A stretch of 64,000 nucleotides of DNA from Sphingomonas astaxanthinifaciens DSM 22298 (GTDB lineage Bacteria > Pseudomonadota > Alphaproteobacteria > Sphingomonadales > Sphingomonadaceae). Location of the stretch: positions 434,001-498,000 of the forward strand of contig NZ_JONN01000001.1 of assembly GCF_000711715.1 (NCBI RefSeq), given 5' to 3'. Of the stretch, positions 17,219 to 26,801 are shown piece by piece. A program made the translations under genes and the position numbers. Every line of letters starts with the position of its first letter. The stretch's first letter is position 1. The notes beneath the pieces are model-generated. The model ran no database searches, was not told the origin of the DNA, and saw only the letters and a list, made by a program, of their open reading frames with translations.

Positions 17219-18337
17219 ATGCCGCCAAAAGCTTCACGTGCCCTGTTGGCCTTTGGTCTGGCTCTCGCCTCCTGCGGCACCGCGGCGCTGCCGTCGGAAG
17301 ATCGCCCCGCCACCGGCGGCAAGCCCTTCAAGGTCGCCCCCGTCGCCAATTTCGACACGCCCTGGGCCATGACCTTCCTGCCGGGCTCGACCAACGCCCT
17401 CGTCAGCGAGAAGGACGGCCGGCTGTGGGTGGTCGATACGGCGAGCGGCGCGAGGACAGCGGTAACCGGCGTGCCCACGGTCAAGGTGGCGGGGCAGGGC
17501 GGCCTCGGCGATGTGGTGATCGGGCCCGACAATCGCGTCTACCTGAGCTTCGTCGAGGGCGGCCCCGGCGGGACCAGCGGTGCGGCGGTGGGTTACGGCC
17601 GCCTCGTCGAGAGCGCCGGCACCTATGCGTTGCAGGATTTCAGGATCGTCTGGCGGCAGGATCCCAAGGTCACCGGTGCCGGCCATTTCTCGCACCGCAT
17701 CGCCTTCGGGCCCGACGGCGCCATGTATGTCACCTCGGGCGAACGGCAGAAGGGCGACCCCGCCCAGGCGATGGACAAGAACCTCGGCAAGGTGCTGCGC
17801 CTGACCCCCGAGGGCCAGCCCTTCCCGGGCAATCCCTGGGCGGCGAAGGGCGGGGTCACTGCCCAGCTCTGGTCGATGGGCCACCGCAACCTCCTCGGCC
17901 TCGCCTTCGCGCCCGACGGCAAGCTGTGGGAACATGAGATGGGGCCGCAGGGCGGCGACGAGGTCAATCTCATCACGCCCGGCAAGAATTATGGCTGGCC
18001 GGTCGTGTCGAACGGTTCGGACTATGGTGGGGGCGACATTCCCGATCATCCGACCCGGCCCGAGTTCGAGGCGCCCAAGGTCTGGTGGAACCCGAGCATC
18101 TCGCCGGCGGGGCTGATCGTCTACACCGGCGACCTGTTCCCGGCGTGGAAGGGCGACCTGCTGCTCGGCGCGCTGTCGGGGCAGTCGCTGATCCGTGTCG
18201 ACGTCACCGGCGATCAGGCGAAAAAGGCCGAGCGCTGGGACATGGGGGCCCGCATTCGCGAGGTGGAGCAGGGGCCCAAGGGGGAAATCTATCTGCTCGA
18301 GGACGGCGGGCGCCTGCTGAAGCTGACGCCCGCCTGA
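17219..18337 (+). CDS. PQQ-dependent sugar dehydrogenase-like lipoprotein
   Basis: A 372-residue exported protein with lipobox LALASCGT (Cys near residue 19). The body is a YliI/soluble-glucose-dehydrogenase beta-propeller: FDTPWAMTFLPG, GGLGDVVIGPDNRVYLSF, SHRIAFGPDGAMYVTSGER, LWSMGHRNLLGLAF, EMGPQGGDEVNLITPGKNYG and the closing VEQGPKGEIYLLEDG. The His and the Asp/Gly-rich calcium and PQQ loops of the family are present. It probably oxidises aldoses in the periplasm. It is transcribed away from the polyketide synthase. Confidence 0.9.
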   Translation: MPPKASRALLAFGLALASCGTAALPSEDRPATGGKPFKVAPVANFDTPWAMTFLPGSTNALVSEKDGRLWVVDTASGARTAVTGVPTVKVAGQGGLGDVVIGPDNRVYLSFVEGGPGGTSGAAVGYGRLVESAGTYALQDFRIVWRQDPKVTGAGHFSHRIAFGPDGAMYVTSGERQKGDPAQAMDKNLGKVLRLTPEGQPFPGNPWAAKGGVTAQLWSMGHRNLLGLAFAPDGKLWEHEMGPQGGDEVNLITPGKNYGWPVVSNGSDYGGGDIPDHPTRPEFEAPKVWWNPSISPAGLIVYTGDLFPAWKGDLLLGALSGQSLIRVDVTGDQAKKAERWDMGARIREVEQGPKGEIYLLEDGGRLLKLTPA

Positions 18338-18349
18338 TCCGGTCGACCC

Positions 18350-18598
18350 TTAGTAGGTCTTCTTGCCGCGCAGCGTGTTGATGATTGCGAGGCCGATCAC
18401 CCCGACCGCCGCGGCGGTGGCGAAGGGCTGCTTCATCGCGACGTCGCGGACCTGGCCGATGCCCTTGCGGACGGTGCCGGTCAGCTGGTCGGCGAGGCCG
18501 TCCTGCTGCAGCACGGGATCGTTGGTGGCCTGGCCGAGGCCTTCCTTGACCTGGCCCTTCACCTGGTCGGTGGTGCCGGCGATGGTGTCGATGTTCAT
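18350..18598 (-). CDS. CsbD-like stress protein with membrane anchor
   Basis: An 82-residue protein. Residues 1-50 follow the CsbD pattern (MNIDTIAGTTDQVKGQVKEG, then LADQLTGTVRKGIGQ), found in general-stress proteins. A C-terminal hydrophobic segment AAAVGVIGLAIINTL suggests a membrane anchor, a common alphaproteobacterial variant. The start ATG at 18598 gives the family's N-terminus; longer upstream readings are not family-like. It converges on the sugar dehydrogenase gene. Confidence 0.8.
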   Translation of the reverse strand: MNIDTIAGTTDQVKGQVKEGLGQATNDPVLQQDGLADQLTGTVRKGIGQVRDVAMKQPFATAAAVGVIGLAIINTLRGKKTY

Positions 18599-18650
18599 GG
18601 GGACTACTCCGCTGGTTACTGTTCGGAGCGTCCAACGCATGGGGCCCGCC

Positions 18651-19349
18651 TCAGGTCCGGCGGTAGCGCAGGTAATAAGGCCGTCGGCCCTCGCGCCGGC
18701 TCTTCGCGCCATAGCGGGTCTCGATCCAGCCCGAGGGGGGATCGAGGAAATCGGACGGCGTCTCGGCCAGCCATTCGAAGTCCTGCGTGTGCCGCTGCAT
18801 CACCATCAGCGTCCATTCTAGATAGACCGGGTGGTCGGTGGCGATGCGCAGTTCGCCGCCCGGCCGGAGCTTGTCGGCGAACAGCCCGACCGGCCCGTCA
18901 TTGACCATCCGCCGCTTGGCGTGCCGCGCCTTGGGCCAGGGGTCGGGATGGAGCAGATAGAGCATGAACAGGCTGCCGTCGGGCACCCGTCGAAGCACCT
19001 CGAGCGCATCGCCCATGTGCAGCCGGACATTGCGCAGCGGCCCGTCGCGGACATGGCCGAGCGCGGTCGCGACGCCGTTGAGGAAGGGCTCGGCCCCGAC
19101 GAAACCATGGTCGGGGAGGAGATCGGCGCGGTGCGCGAGATGCTCGCCCGAACCGAAGCCGATCTCGAAGTGAAGCGGCCGGTCGTCGCCGAACAGGATG
19201 GCCGAGGTGATCGGCCCGTCGGCGGGGACGTCCACCTGGGGCAGCAGGGTCTCGACCAGGGCTTGCTGGCCCTGGCGGAGCTTGTGTCCGCTCGAACGGC
19301 CGTAAAGACGATTGAGGGTCAGCGGATCGCCGGACTTGTGCGCGGTCAT
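18651..19349 (-). CDS. trmB: tRNA (guanine-N7)-methyltransferase
   Basis: TrmB makes m7G46 in tRNA from SAM. The 232-residue protein has LHFEIGFGSGEHLAHRA (SAM motif I, about 59-75), FVGAEPFLNGVA, and the signature LLHPDPWPKARHAKRRM (about 130-146), followed by ATDHPVYLEW. I chose ATG 19349 (MTAHKSGDPLTLNRLYGR), since RLYGR is the usual family N-terminus; the upstream extension is not. It is transcribed away from the DUF2231 gene. Confidence 0.95.
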   Translation of the reverse strand: MTAHKSGDPLTLNRLYGRSSGHKLRQGQQALVETLLPQVDVPADGPITSAILFGDDRPLHFEIGFGSGEHLAHRADLLPDHGFVGAEPFLNGVATALGHVRDGPLRNVRLHMGDALEVLRRVPDGSLFMLYLLHPDPWPKARHAKRRMVNDGPVGLFADKLRPGGELRIATDHPVYLEWTLMVMQRHTQDFEWLAETPSDFLDPPSGWIETRYGAKSRREGRRPYYLRYRRT

Positions 19350-19399
19350 GCGATAGGCCTTTAAGGGCCAACGCTGCGGCGACAACAGTCGAGAGGTAA

Positions 19400-19912
19400 A
19401 TGCGTCCCATGAATGGCGATTATCCGCGGGCAACCGCCCACATCGGCGGCCATCCGCTCCATCCCTTGGTGGCCCCGTTCCCGATCGTCAGCTTCATCGG
19501 CGCCTTCGTCACCGACACCATGTGGCTCGCCTCCCACGAGGCGGGCTGGGCGACCGCGAGCAACTGGCTGATCGGGGTCGGGCTGGTCACCGCGCTCCTC
19601 GCCGCCGCGACCGGCATGGCCGATTATCTCGGCGACGACCGCGTGCGCAGGATCGGCCAGGCGACCCGGCACATGATCGCCAATGTCGTGGTGGTGACAC
19701 TGGAAGCGGTCAGCCTGTTCGTTCGCCTCGGCGGGGGCAGCGAGATGATCGGGTCGCTCGGCATCTGGCTCGGCGGCGCGTCGGTCGCGATCCTGGTCTA
19801 TTCGGGCTGGCTCGGCGGCGAACTCGTCTATCGCCACCGGGTCGGCGTTCGCGATCCGCAGGAGGACGAGCCGGCCGCGTCCTCGCCCAAGTTCAGCCGC
19901 GACCGCCGCTAG
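19400..19912 (+). CDS. DUF2231 membrane protein
   Basis: A 170-residue protein with the DUF2231 hallmark HIGGHPLHPLVAPFPIVSF near the N-terminus and four membrane helices (SFIGAFVTDTMWLA; NWLIGVGLVTALLAAATG; MIANVVVVTLEAVSLFV; IWLGGASVAILVYSGWLG). The His residues before helix 1 suggest metal or haem handling in the family, but no function is established. The C-terminal 30 residues are charged and cytoplasmic. Confidence 0.85.
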   Translation: MRPMNGDYPRATAHIGGHPLHPLVAPFPIVSFIGAFVTDTMWLASHEAGWATASNWLIGVGLVTALLAAATGMADYLGDDRVRRIGQATRHMIANVVVVTLEAVSLFVRLGGGSEMIGSLGIWLGGASVAILVYSGWLGGELVYRHRVGVRDPQEDEPAASSPKFSRDRR

Positions 19913-19962
19913 CCTTTGGACCAGCCGCGCACCCCTTTTGCTGCGCGCGGCGTTGAGGGGGC

Positions 19963-20208
19963 ATGAGCTTCACGCAGCTACAGCCCCCGCTTCCCCTCCA
20001 CGTCGTCGATCGCGGCAAGGGACAGGCCATGGCCGTCATCGACTATGGCCCCGAGTTCGACCTCCTGTGGGTGGTCGCGATGGACGAGGGCGGCGAGATT
20101 TGGTGCGTGCCCAATCCGCAGGTGCGGATGCAGGCCAACTGGTCGCTCGGCCGGCGGCCGGACCAGCCCCGAGGCAAGGTCCAGCCGCTCGCCGCCGCGG
20201 TCGGCTAG
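19963..20208 (+). CDS. Small conserved-looking protein of unknown function (81 aa)
   Basis: The protein opens [20 protein letters not shown] and contains [30 protein letters not shown], a balanced sequence with alternating hydrophobic residues that looks like a small beta fold. No family recognised. The codon use is ordinary for the region. Its TAG overlaps the convergent metK stop by three bases, which argues that both ends are real. Confidence 0.65.
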   Translation: MSFTQLQPPLPLHVVDRGKGQAMAVIDYGPEFDLLWVVAMDEGGEIWCVPNPQVRMQANWSLGRRPDQPRGKVQPLAAAVG

Positions 20209-21419
20209 GCCGCCGCCAGCGCCTTCAGTTCGTCGACGAGGTCGGTCTTTTCCCACGGGAAGAGGTCGCCCTCGGCCTTGCGCCCGAAGTGGCCATAAGC
20301 CGCGGTCGCCTCGTAGATCGGCTTGTTGAGGCCGAGGAGGGTGCGGATCCCGCGCGGGGTCAGCCGGCCCAGCCGCTCGATCTTGCCGATCGCCTGCTCG
20401 AGCACGTCGTCGCCGACCGTCCCCGTGCCATGCGTGTCGACATAGAGCGACAGGGGCTCGCTGACACCGATCGCGTAGCTGAGCTGAATGGTGCAGCGCG
20501 TCGCCAGCCCAGCGGCGACGATGTTCTTCGCGAGGTAACGCGCGACATAGGCGGCCGAGCGGTCGACCTTGGTCGGGTCCTTGCCGCTGAACGCGCCGCC
20601 GCCGTGCGGGGCCGCGCCGCCATAAGTGTCGACGATGATCTTGCGCCCGGTCAGCCCGCTGTCGCCGTCGGGACCGCCGATGACGAAGCTGCCGGTCGGG
20701 TTGATGTGATAGACGGTCTGGTCGGTCAGGAGCTCGGCCGGAATGACCGAGGCGACCGCCTTCTTCACATAGTCCTTGAGCTCGGCTTCCTGTTCGCCGG
20801 CGTCATAGCCTTGCTTGTGCTGGGTCGAGACCACCACCGCGGTCGCCTCGACCGGGCGGCCGTTGGCGAAGCGCAGGGTGACCTGGCTCTTGGCGTCGGG
20901 CTCGAGGAAGGGCGCCGCGCCCGAATGACGGTCGGCGGCCAGCTTCTCGAGGATCTTGTGGCTGTAATAGAGCGTCGCCGGCATGAGGTCCGGAGTCTCG
21001 TCGCAGGCGAAGCCGAACATGATGCCCTGGTCGCCCGCGCCTTCGTCCTTGCCCTCACCGGCGTCGACGCCCTGCGCGATGTGCGCCGACTGCGGATGCA
21101 GGTGGTTCTGGAACTCGAGATTGCTCCAGTGGAAGCCGTCCTGCTCGTAGCCGATCTTGCGGACGGTCTGGCGGACAACGTCCTCGATCTCCTGCTCGAT
21201 GCCCTCGGCCCAGTTGCCGGCCTCGTCCATGATGCCCTTGCCGCGGATCTCGCCCGCCAGCACCACGAGGTTGGTGGTGGTCAGCGTCTCGCAGGCGACG
21301 CGCGCCTCGGGATCCTTCGACAGGAACAGGTCGACGACGGCGTCGCTGATCTGGTCGGCGACCTTGTCGGGATGGCCTTCGGACACGGATTCGGAGGTGA
21401 AGAGATAGGAGTTGCGCAT
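20205..21419 (-). CDS. metK: S-adenosylmethionine synthetase
   Basis: MetK forms SAM from methionine and ATP. The 404-residue protein opens with [20 protein letters not shown] (about 8-27), has [12 protein letters not shown] (about 131), [20 protein letters not shown] and ending [14 protein letters not shown]. The two metal sites and the ATP loop are all present. It is the last gene of the miaB-lnt operon but is preceded by its own palindromic operator, so it can be controlled separately by methionine/SAM status. Confidence 0.98.
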   Translation of the reverse strand: MRNSYLFTSESVSEGHPDKVADQISDAVVDLFLSKDPEARVACETLTTTNLVVLAGEIRGKGIMDEAGNWAEGIEQEIEDVVRQTVRKIGYEQDGFHWSNLEFQNHLHPQSAHIAQGVDAGEGKDEGAGDQGIMFGFACDETPDLMPATLYYSHKILEKLAADRHSGAAPFLEPDAKSQVTLRFANGRPVEATAVVVSTQHKQGYDAGEQEAELKDYVKKAVASVIPAELLTDQTVYHINPTGSFVIGGPDGDSGLTGRKIIVDTYGGAAPHGGGAFSGKDPTKVDRSAAYVARYLAKNIVAAGLATRCTIQLSYAIGVSEPLSLYVDTHGTGTVGDDVLEQAIGKIERLGRLTPRGIRTLLGLNKPIYEATAAYGHFGRKAEGDLFPWEKTDLVDELKALAAA

Positions 21420-21452
21420 GGGTCTCCGGAGCGTTCAGACGCGAATTTAGGG

Positions 21453-21472
21453 ATATAAAGAAAGCTTTATAT
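21453..21472 (-). promoter_or_regulatory. Palindromic operator upstream of metK
   Basis: ATATAAAG and CTTTATAT form a perfect 8-base inverted repeat with a 4-base spacer, 34 bases before the metK ATG and overlapping the lnt stop. It is strikingly AT-rich for its surroundings. Palindromes of this kind precede methionine/SAM-cycle genes in alphaproteobacteria and are assigned to ArsR-family regulators (SahR/SamR type); that assignment is from general knowledge, not tested here. Confidence 0.6.
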
Positions 21473-23017
21473 GCGGGCCCTGTAGCGGGCACGGCCGTCG
21501 ATGCCAACCGCGATTAGAAGCAGCAGGAAGGCGAGGCTGAGCGGCACGACATTGCCGTGCCGGCTGAAGAATGTCGGCTTGCCCGGCGCGGGCAATTGGG
21601 CGTCGATCACTCCCGCGGTCCGCCACGGAATCGAGGCCAGCAGCCGGCCCTCGCTGTCGATCACCGCGCTGATCCCGGTCGGAGTCGAGCGGATGATCGG
21701 AACCCCTTCCTCGGCCGCGCGAAGGCGGGCCTGGGCGAGATGCTGCGGCGGGCCCCAGCGCCCGAACCAAGCGTCGTTCGAGGGATTGAACAGGAAGTCG
21801 GGCCGGTGGGCGCGGTCGACCACTTGCCCAGAGAAGATGATCTCGTAGCAGATCTGGACGCCCATCCGGCCCCAGTTGCCAAGGTCCAGCGTGCGCGGGC
21901 CCGGCCCCGACAGCGTGTCGCCGGTCCCGGGCGCGAGCTGCGACAGGCCGATCGCGCTCAGCAGCGGCCGCATCGGCAGATACTCGCCATAAGGCACCAG
22001 ATGCGCCTTGTCGTAGCGGCCGAGGATCCGGCCCTCGGCATCGATCGGCATCACGCTGTTGGTGTCGCCGGTGATCCGCCCCTGATTGTCGACCATCAGC
22101 GCAAAGGCCCCGGTCAGCAGCAGGTCGCCCGGCCGAATGAGGCTCGCCGCACGCACCGCAGGCGGCAGCGTGACCGGCAGCATCCTTTTGTCGTCGGGCA
22201 CCGCCTGGAAGGGAACGGGGATTGCCACCTCGGGCCACATCAGGAGGCGCGGGGGACCCCCGGCGCGAGACAGGCCGGCGAGCTTCTGGAACGCCTCCTC
22301 GTCGAGCCCCGGCCGCCACTTGTCTTCCTGCCCGATATTGGGCTGGACAACCCGGATCGGCTTGCCAGTCTCGCCAGCAGGCCGGGCATAAGATCCGGCC
22401 GCCGCCAAGACGATGACCAGGGGAAGGCCCAGGGGGTAGGCCGCTTCGCGCAAGCGCTTGGTCGCGAGGAGCCATAAGCCGCCGCCCATCGCTACCGTGA
22501 GGATCGAAAATCCGTAGGTACCGAGCGTCTTGGCCGCGCCCCGCCACCAGGTGTCGACCAGGATCACTCCGACCGGGTTCCAGGCGAAGCCGGTGAACAT
22601 GGTCGCCCGAAGCCACTCGGTCAGGGCCCAGGCTCCGGCCAGCGCGAGCACCAGCGCCGAAGGCGTCCTTTGCCCGAACCGCCAGGCAAGGCCCGCCGCG
22701 ATCATCGGATAGACGGCGAGATACAGGCTCAGCAGCACTACCGCGAGCCAGCCGAGCCACGCCGGCATTGCCGCCTGGTAGGTGAAGCTGGTCGCGATCC
22801 AGTTCAATCCGAGGACGAACTGACCGACCCCGAAGCACCAGCCGATCCCCAGCGCCCGCCGAAGCCCCGCCGCTTTAGACAACAGGAAGCTGAGGCCGGC
22901 GAAGGCGACCAGCATCAGTGGCCACAGCCCGAGCGGCTGGAAGGCGCAGGCCGAGACGAGGCCCAGCGCAAAGGAGGTCGGCAGCTGCAGCCGCGAATTC
23001 AGGAGACGCGCGGGCAA
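21467..23017 (-). CDS. lnt: Apolipoprotein N-acyltransferase
   Basis: Lnt adds the third acyl chain to lipoproteins at the periplasmic face of the inner membrane. The 516-residue protein has six N-terminal membrane helices, then a nitrilase domain with the triad Glu in LMWPEVAIPV, Lys in YDKAHLVPYGEY and Cys in GVQICYEIIFSG, plus a C-terminal helix (VVPLSLAFLLLLIAVGI). It follows corC by five bases, the usual order in proteobacteria. Confidence 0.96.
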   Translation of the reverse strand: MPARLLNSRLQLPTSFALGLVSACAFQPLGLWPLMLVAFAGLSFLLSKAAGLRRALGIGWCFGVGQFVLGLNWIATSFTYQAAMPAWLGWLAVVLLSLYLAVYPMIAAGLAWRFGQRTPSALVLALAGAWALTEWLRATMFTGFAWNPVGVILVDTWWRGAAKTLGTYGFSILTVAMGGGLWLLATKRLREAAYPLGLPLVIVLAAAGSYARPAGETGKPIRVVQPNIGQEDKWRPGLDEEAFQKLAGLSRAGGPPRLLMWPEVAIPVPFQAVPDDKRMLPVTLPPAVRAASLIRPGDLLLTGAFALMVDNQGRITGDTNSVMPIDAEGRILGRYDKAHLVPYGEYLPMRPLLSAIGLSQLAPGTGDTLSGPGPRTLDLGNWGRMGVQICYEIIFSGQVVDRAHRPDFLFNPSNDAWFGRWGPPQHLAQARLRAAEEGVPIIRSTPTGISAVIDSEGRLLASIPWRTAGVIDAQLPAPGKPTFFSRHGNVVPLSLAFLLLLIAVGIDGRARYRARI

Positions 23018-23022
23018 GCGGC

Positions 23023-23901
23023 TCAGGCTTCTTCGGTCTCAACGCCCTCGGGCGCGTGGAGCCGGAGGCGATGCATCTTGCGCTCGTCGGCCTCGATCGA
23101 TTCCAGCCGCCAGCCGCTCGGATGCGCGACGCTCTCACCGGGCTCGAGGATCCGGCCGGCGAGCAGGAAGGCGAGCCCGCCCAGCGTATCGACCTCGTCG
23201 TCCTCGGCCACCAGCCGGGCATCGACCGCTTCGGCGAGGTCCTCTAGCTCGAGCCGGGCATCGGCTTCCCACAGCCCGTCGTCGAGCCGGGAGAGCAGGG
23301 GCTGCTCCTCCTCGTCATGCTCGTCCGCGATGTCGCCGACGATCTCCTCGACCACGTCCTCGATGGTCACGAGGCCCTCGGTCCCACCGAATTCGTCGAT
23401 CACGACCGCCAGGTGGACCCGGTCGGCGCGCATCCGGGCGAGGAGATCGAGGACGCCCATGCTCTCGGGCACGAATAAGGGCGTGCGGATGATCTCCTCG
23501 ACGCTCTTGCGCTCAGTCGCGTCGAAGTAAGCGTTGAAGACGTCCTTGATGTGAACCATGCCGACGATCTCGTCGAGGCTCTCGCCGGTCAGCGGCAGGC
23601 GGCTGTGCCCCGCCTCGGCGAAGATCCGGGCCAGTTCCTCGAGGCTGCTGGTGCGGGGCGCGCAGATGATCTCGCCGCGGGTGACGCAGATCTCGCCCGC
23701 CGTCCGGTCGCCGAAATGCAGCAAATTCTTGAGCATCTGCCGCTCGAGTGGGCTCAAATCGCCCTTTTTGGGCTGATCGTCCTCGGCGTCGTCGATCGCC
23801 TCCTCGATCTGGTCGCGCAGCGTCGGCTCGCTGTCCTCGCCGAACATCAGGCTGCGAAGGCCGCGCCACAGGCGCGAACCACTGTCGGGTTGCGAGGCCA
23901 T
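23023..23901 (-). CDS. corC: Hemolysin C/CorC-family transporter-associated CBS protein
   Basis: A 292-residue cytoplasmic protein. Residues about 65-185 are a CBS pair (TRGEIICAPRTSSLEELARI; SRLPLTGESLDEIVGMVHIK; VPESMGVLDLLARM; HLAVVIDEFGGTEGLVTIED), and about 200-285 form the CorC_HlyC domain (DARLELEDLAEAVDARL). The family is linked to Mg/Co handling. It lies between ybeY and lnt; its ATG at 23901 touches the ybeY stop. Confidence 0.93.
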   Translation of the reverse strand: MASQPDSGSRLWRGLRSLMFGEDSEPTLRDQIEEAIDDAEDDQPKKGDLSPLERQMLKNLLHFGDRTAGEICVTRGEIICAPRTSSLEELARIFAEAGHSRLPLTGESLDEIVGMVHIKDVFNAYFDATERKSVEEIIRTPLFVPESMGVLDLLARMRADRVHLAVVIDEFGGTEGLVTIEDVVEEIVGDIADEHDEEEQPLLSRLDDGLWEADARLELEDLAEAVDARLVAEDDEVDTLGGLAFLLAGRILEPGESVAHPSGWRLESIEADERKMHRLRLHAPEGVETEEA

Positions 23902-24407
23902 CAGGCGGCGACCTCATAGGGATTGCCGATGCCGAGCCGGGCCAGCGCCCGCGTCTCGCGCGCCTCCATGTCTTCCGCCGTTCCGTCCTCGAGGTGATCG
24001 TAGCCCAGCAGGTGCAATGTCCCGTGCACCATCAGGTGCGCGGCATGGTGTTCGAGGCTCAGCGCCTTCTCCTCGGCTTCGCGCGTGCAGGTCTCATGGG
24101 CGAGCACGATGTCGCCCAGCATCAGTTCGGGGCCGGGGGCACCGGCGCCATCGAGGTCATCGGCCTCGGCCTGCGGGAAGGACAGGACGTTGGTCGGCTT
24201 GTCCTTGCCGCGCCAGGTGGAGTTCAACTCGCGCACTTCGGCGTCGCTGGCCAGCACCACCGACAATTCGACTGCCCGCTCGCCATCGGCAAGCTGCGGC
24301 CAGGCGCTTTCGGCGATGGCGGCCCGGGCCGCGGCCTCGGCCAGCCGCGCCCAGTCGGTGCTACTGTCCCACTCGTCGTCGGCGTCGAGCATCAGGTCGA
24401 GGGTCAT
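23901..24407 (-). CDS. ybeY: Endoribonuclease YbeY (rRNA maturation)
   Basis: YbeY is a zinc metalloprotein involved in 16S 3'-end maturation and ribosome quality control. The 168-residue protein carries the diagnostic zinc motif HLMVHGTLHLLGYDHLED (about 127-144) and the RNA-contact block LNSTWRGKDKPTNVLSFP (about 80-97). Start ATG 24407 overlaps the phoH stop by four bases. The order phoH-ybeY-corC-lnt is highly conserved. Confidence 0.96.
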   Translation of the reverse strand: MTLDLMLDADDEWDSSTDWARLAEAAARAAIAESAWPQLADGERAVELSVVLASDAEVRELNSTWRGKDKPTNVLSFPQAEADDLDGAGAPGPELMLGDIVLAHETCTREAEEKALSLEHHAAHLMVHGTLHLLGYDHLEDGTAEDMEARETRALARLGIGNPYEVAA

Positions 24408-25414
24408 GCGGCCGGCCCTTCATAGGCCTCGACGATCCGCCCGACGAGCGGGTGGCGGACGACGTCGGCGGCGCCGAAGCGGACCATCGCGAGGCGCGGA
24501 ATGCCCTCGAGCTTGGTCACGGCATCGGCAAGGCCGCTCTCGACCCCGCGCGGAAGGTCGGTCTGGTTGGGGTCGCCGCAGATCACCATCCGGCTGCGCA
24601 TGCCGAAGCGGGTGAGGAACATCTTCATCTGCTGCGGCGTGGTGTTCTGCGCCTCGTCGAGGATGATGAAGGCGTCGGAGAGCGTGCGGCCGCGCATGAA
24701 GGCGATCGGCGCGATCTCGATCTCGCCGCTCGCGATCCGCCGCTCGACCTGTTCGGTCGGAAGCATGTCGTAGAGTGCGTCGTACAAGGGGCGGAGATAG
24801 GGATCGACCTTCTCCTTCATGTCGCCGGGCAGGAAGCCCAGCCGCTCGCCCGCCTCGACCGCGGGGCGCGACAGGATCAGCCGGTCGACCTGCCCGCCGA
24901 TCAGCATGCTGACCGCCTGCGCCACCGCGAGATAGGTCTTGCCGGTGCCCGCGGGGCCCAGCGCGAAGATCATGTCGTCGCGGGCCAGCGCCTCCACATA
25001 CTGGGTCTGGATGGTCGAGCGCGGGACGATCGTCTTCTTGCGCGTCCGGATCATCACCCGGTTGGGATTGCTCGCCGGCGCCTCGGCATCGGGCATGATC
25101 CCGTCGAGCTGGCGCTGGGCGCCCATGCCGATCACGCTCTCGACCACGGCGAGGTCGACGTCCTGCCCGGCATCGAGCCGGCTGTAGAGATCGACCAGCA
25201 CCTCGCGGGCGCGGGCGCAGCTGTCGGGCTCGCCCTCGATCTGCACGCGATTGCCGCGCGCGGCGATGTTGACCCCCAGGCGATCCTCGATCGCGACCAG
25301 GTGGCGGTCATAGTCACCGAACAGCGGGCCAAGCAGATAGGGCTGCTCGAACTCGATCTCGAGGCGGGAGCGGGTGGGATCGTCCACCGCGCGGAGGTCA
25401 GGGCGCTTGGGCAT
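24404..25414 (-). CDS. PhoH-like P-loop ATPase
   Basis: A 336-residue ATPase related to E. coli YbeZ, implicated in RNA metabolism with YbeY. It has an N-terminal KH-like segment (RLGVNIAARGNRVQIEGEP), Walker A GPAGTGKTYLAVAQAV near residue 152 and Walker B AFIILDEAQNTTPQQMKMFL near 245, followed by ICGDPNQTDLPRG. It is upstream of and overlaps ybeY. Confidence 0.95.
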   Translation of the reverse strand: MPKRPDLRAVDDPTRSRLEIEFEQPYLLGPLFGDYDRHLVAIEDRLGVNIAARGNRVQIEGEPDSCARAREVLVDLYSRLDAGQDVDLAVVESVIGMGAQRQLDGIMPDAEAPASNPNRVMIRTRKKTIVPRSTIQTQYVEALARDDMIFALGPAGTGKTYLAVAQAVSMLIGGQVDRLILSRPAVEAGERLGFLPGDMKEKVDPYLRPLYDALYDMLPTEQVERRIASGEIEIAPIAFMRGRTLSDAFIILDEAQNTTPQQMKMFLTRFGMRSRMVICGDPNQTDLPRGVESGLADAVTKLEGIPRLAMVRFGAADVVRHPLVGRIVEAYEGPAA

Positions 25415-25476
25415 CTAGGCGGTGCAAGCCATGGGGTGCGTCATCGTTCCCGAATGTAATGCGCTTGGGCGAAGAG

Positions 25477-26790
25477 TCACGCGGCCTGTTGTTGCTCCTT
25501 GGTGACGAGTTCACCCGACAGGCTGTTGGGCAGCGCCCCCGTCAGTCGCACCTCGACCATGTCGCCGATCCCGGCTTCGGTCTCGACGAACACCGACTGG
25601 AGCCAGGGCGACTTGCCGATCATCTGCCCGGGCTTGCGGCCGACCCGGTCGATCAGGATTCGTGTCGTTTCGCCAACCTTGGAGGCGTTGAAGGCGCGGC
25701 TCTGCTCGGCGACCAGGGCCTGGAGCCGCTGGAGCCGTTCGTCCTTGACCGCCTCGGGGACCTGTCCGTCCATGGTCGCCGCCGGGGTTCCGGGCCGCGC
25801 GCTATATTTGAAAGTGAAGGCGCTGGCGTAGCCGACCTGCCGCACGATCCCGAGCGTCGCCGCGAAATCCTCCTCGGTCTCGCCCGGAAACCCGACGATG
25901 AAGTCGCCCGAGATGGCGATATCGGGCCGCGCCGCTCGGACCTTGTCGAGCACGCGGAGGTAGTCCTCGGCGGTGTGGTGGCGGTTCATCGCCTTGAGGA
26001 TCCGGTCGCTCCCCGCCTGCACCGGCAGGTGGAGGTAGGGCATGAGCTTCGCGCAATCGCGGTGCGCTTCGATCAGGGCCTCGCCCATATTGATCGGGTG
26101 GCTGGTCGTGTAGCGAATCCGCTCCAGCCCCTCGAGGTCGGCGATCCGGTGGATCAGGCTCGCGAAGTCGGCGCTCCCGTCTTCCCACGCATTGACGTTC
26201 TGGCCGAGCAGGGTGAGTTCGCGGGTGCCGCCCTCGACCAATTGCGCGGCCTCCTCGAGGAGGTCGGCCATGGGCCGGCTGACCTCGGCCCCGCGGGTGT
26301 AGGGCACCACGCAATAAGTGCAGAATTTATCGCACCCTTCCTGGACCGAGAGGAAGGCGCTGACGCCCGCCCGGCGGCGACGGGGGAGGGCGGCGAACTT
26401 GTCGAGCGAAGGAAGGTCGGTGTCGACCGGGCGCGCGCCGCTCTCGACCTCGCGCAGCATGGCGGGAAGGCGGTGATAGGCCTGCGGCCCGACCACCAGG
26501 TCGATCGCCTTCGAGCGGCGGCGCGCTTCCTCGCCCTCGGCCTGCGCGACGCAGCCGGCGAGCGCGATCACCGGCTTCGAGCCGTCCTCGCGGGTCAGCC
26601 GGCCGACCTCGGAATAGGCCTTTTCGGCCGCCTTCTCGCGGATGTGGCAGGTGTTGAGCACGACCACGTCGGCTTCGGCGCCGGCCGCCGCCGGGGTCAT
26701 CCCCTCGGCGCTCAGCAGCTCGGCCATGCGCTCGCCGTCATAGACGTTCATCTGGCAGCCGAAGGACTTGATCTGGAAGGTCTTGGTCAT
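25477..26790 (-). CDS. miaB: tRNA-2-methylthio-N6-dimethylallyladenosine synthase
   Basis: MiaB is a radical-SAM methylthiotransferase acting on A37 of tRNA. The 437-residue protein has the N-terminal cluster domain ([35 protein letters not shown]), the radical-SAM motif [15 protein letters not shown] near residue 158, GQNVNAW, and a C-terminal TRAM domain ([20 protein letters not shown]). It lies between the acyltransferase and phoH on the same strand. Confidence 0.97.
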   Translation of the reverse strand: MTKTFQIKSFGCQMNVYDGERMAELLSAEGMTPAAAGAEADVVVLNTCHIREKAAEKAYSEVGRLTREDGSKPVIALAGCVAQAEGEEARRRSKAIDLVVGPQAYHRLPAMLREVESGARPVDTDLPSLDKFAALPRRRRAGVSAFLSVQEGCDKFCTYCVVPYTRGAEVSRPMADLLEEAAQLVEGGTRELTLLGQNVNAWEDGSADFASLIHRIADLEGLERIRYTTSHPINMGEALIEAHRDCAKLMPYLHLPVQAGSDRILKAMNRHHTAEDYLRVLDKVRAARPDIAISGDFIVGFPGETEEDFAATLGIVRQVGYASAFTFKYSARPGTPAATMDGQVPEAVKDERLQRLQALVAEQSRAFNASKVGETTRILIDRVGRKPGQMIGKSPWLQSVFVETEAGIGDMVEVRLTGALPNSLSGELVTKEQQQAA

Positions 26791-26801
26791 GGTCGGCGCG
26801 C

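Noticed and set aside
21420-21466. SAM riboswitch before metK
   Set aside because: The 47-base gap is too short for known SAM aptamers and overlaps the lnt stop; a protein operator explains the palindrome better.
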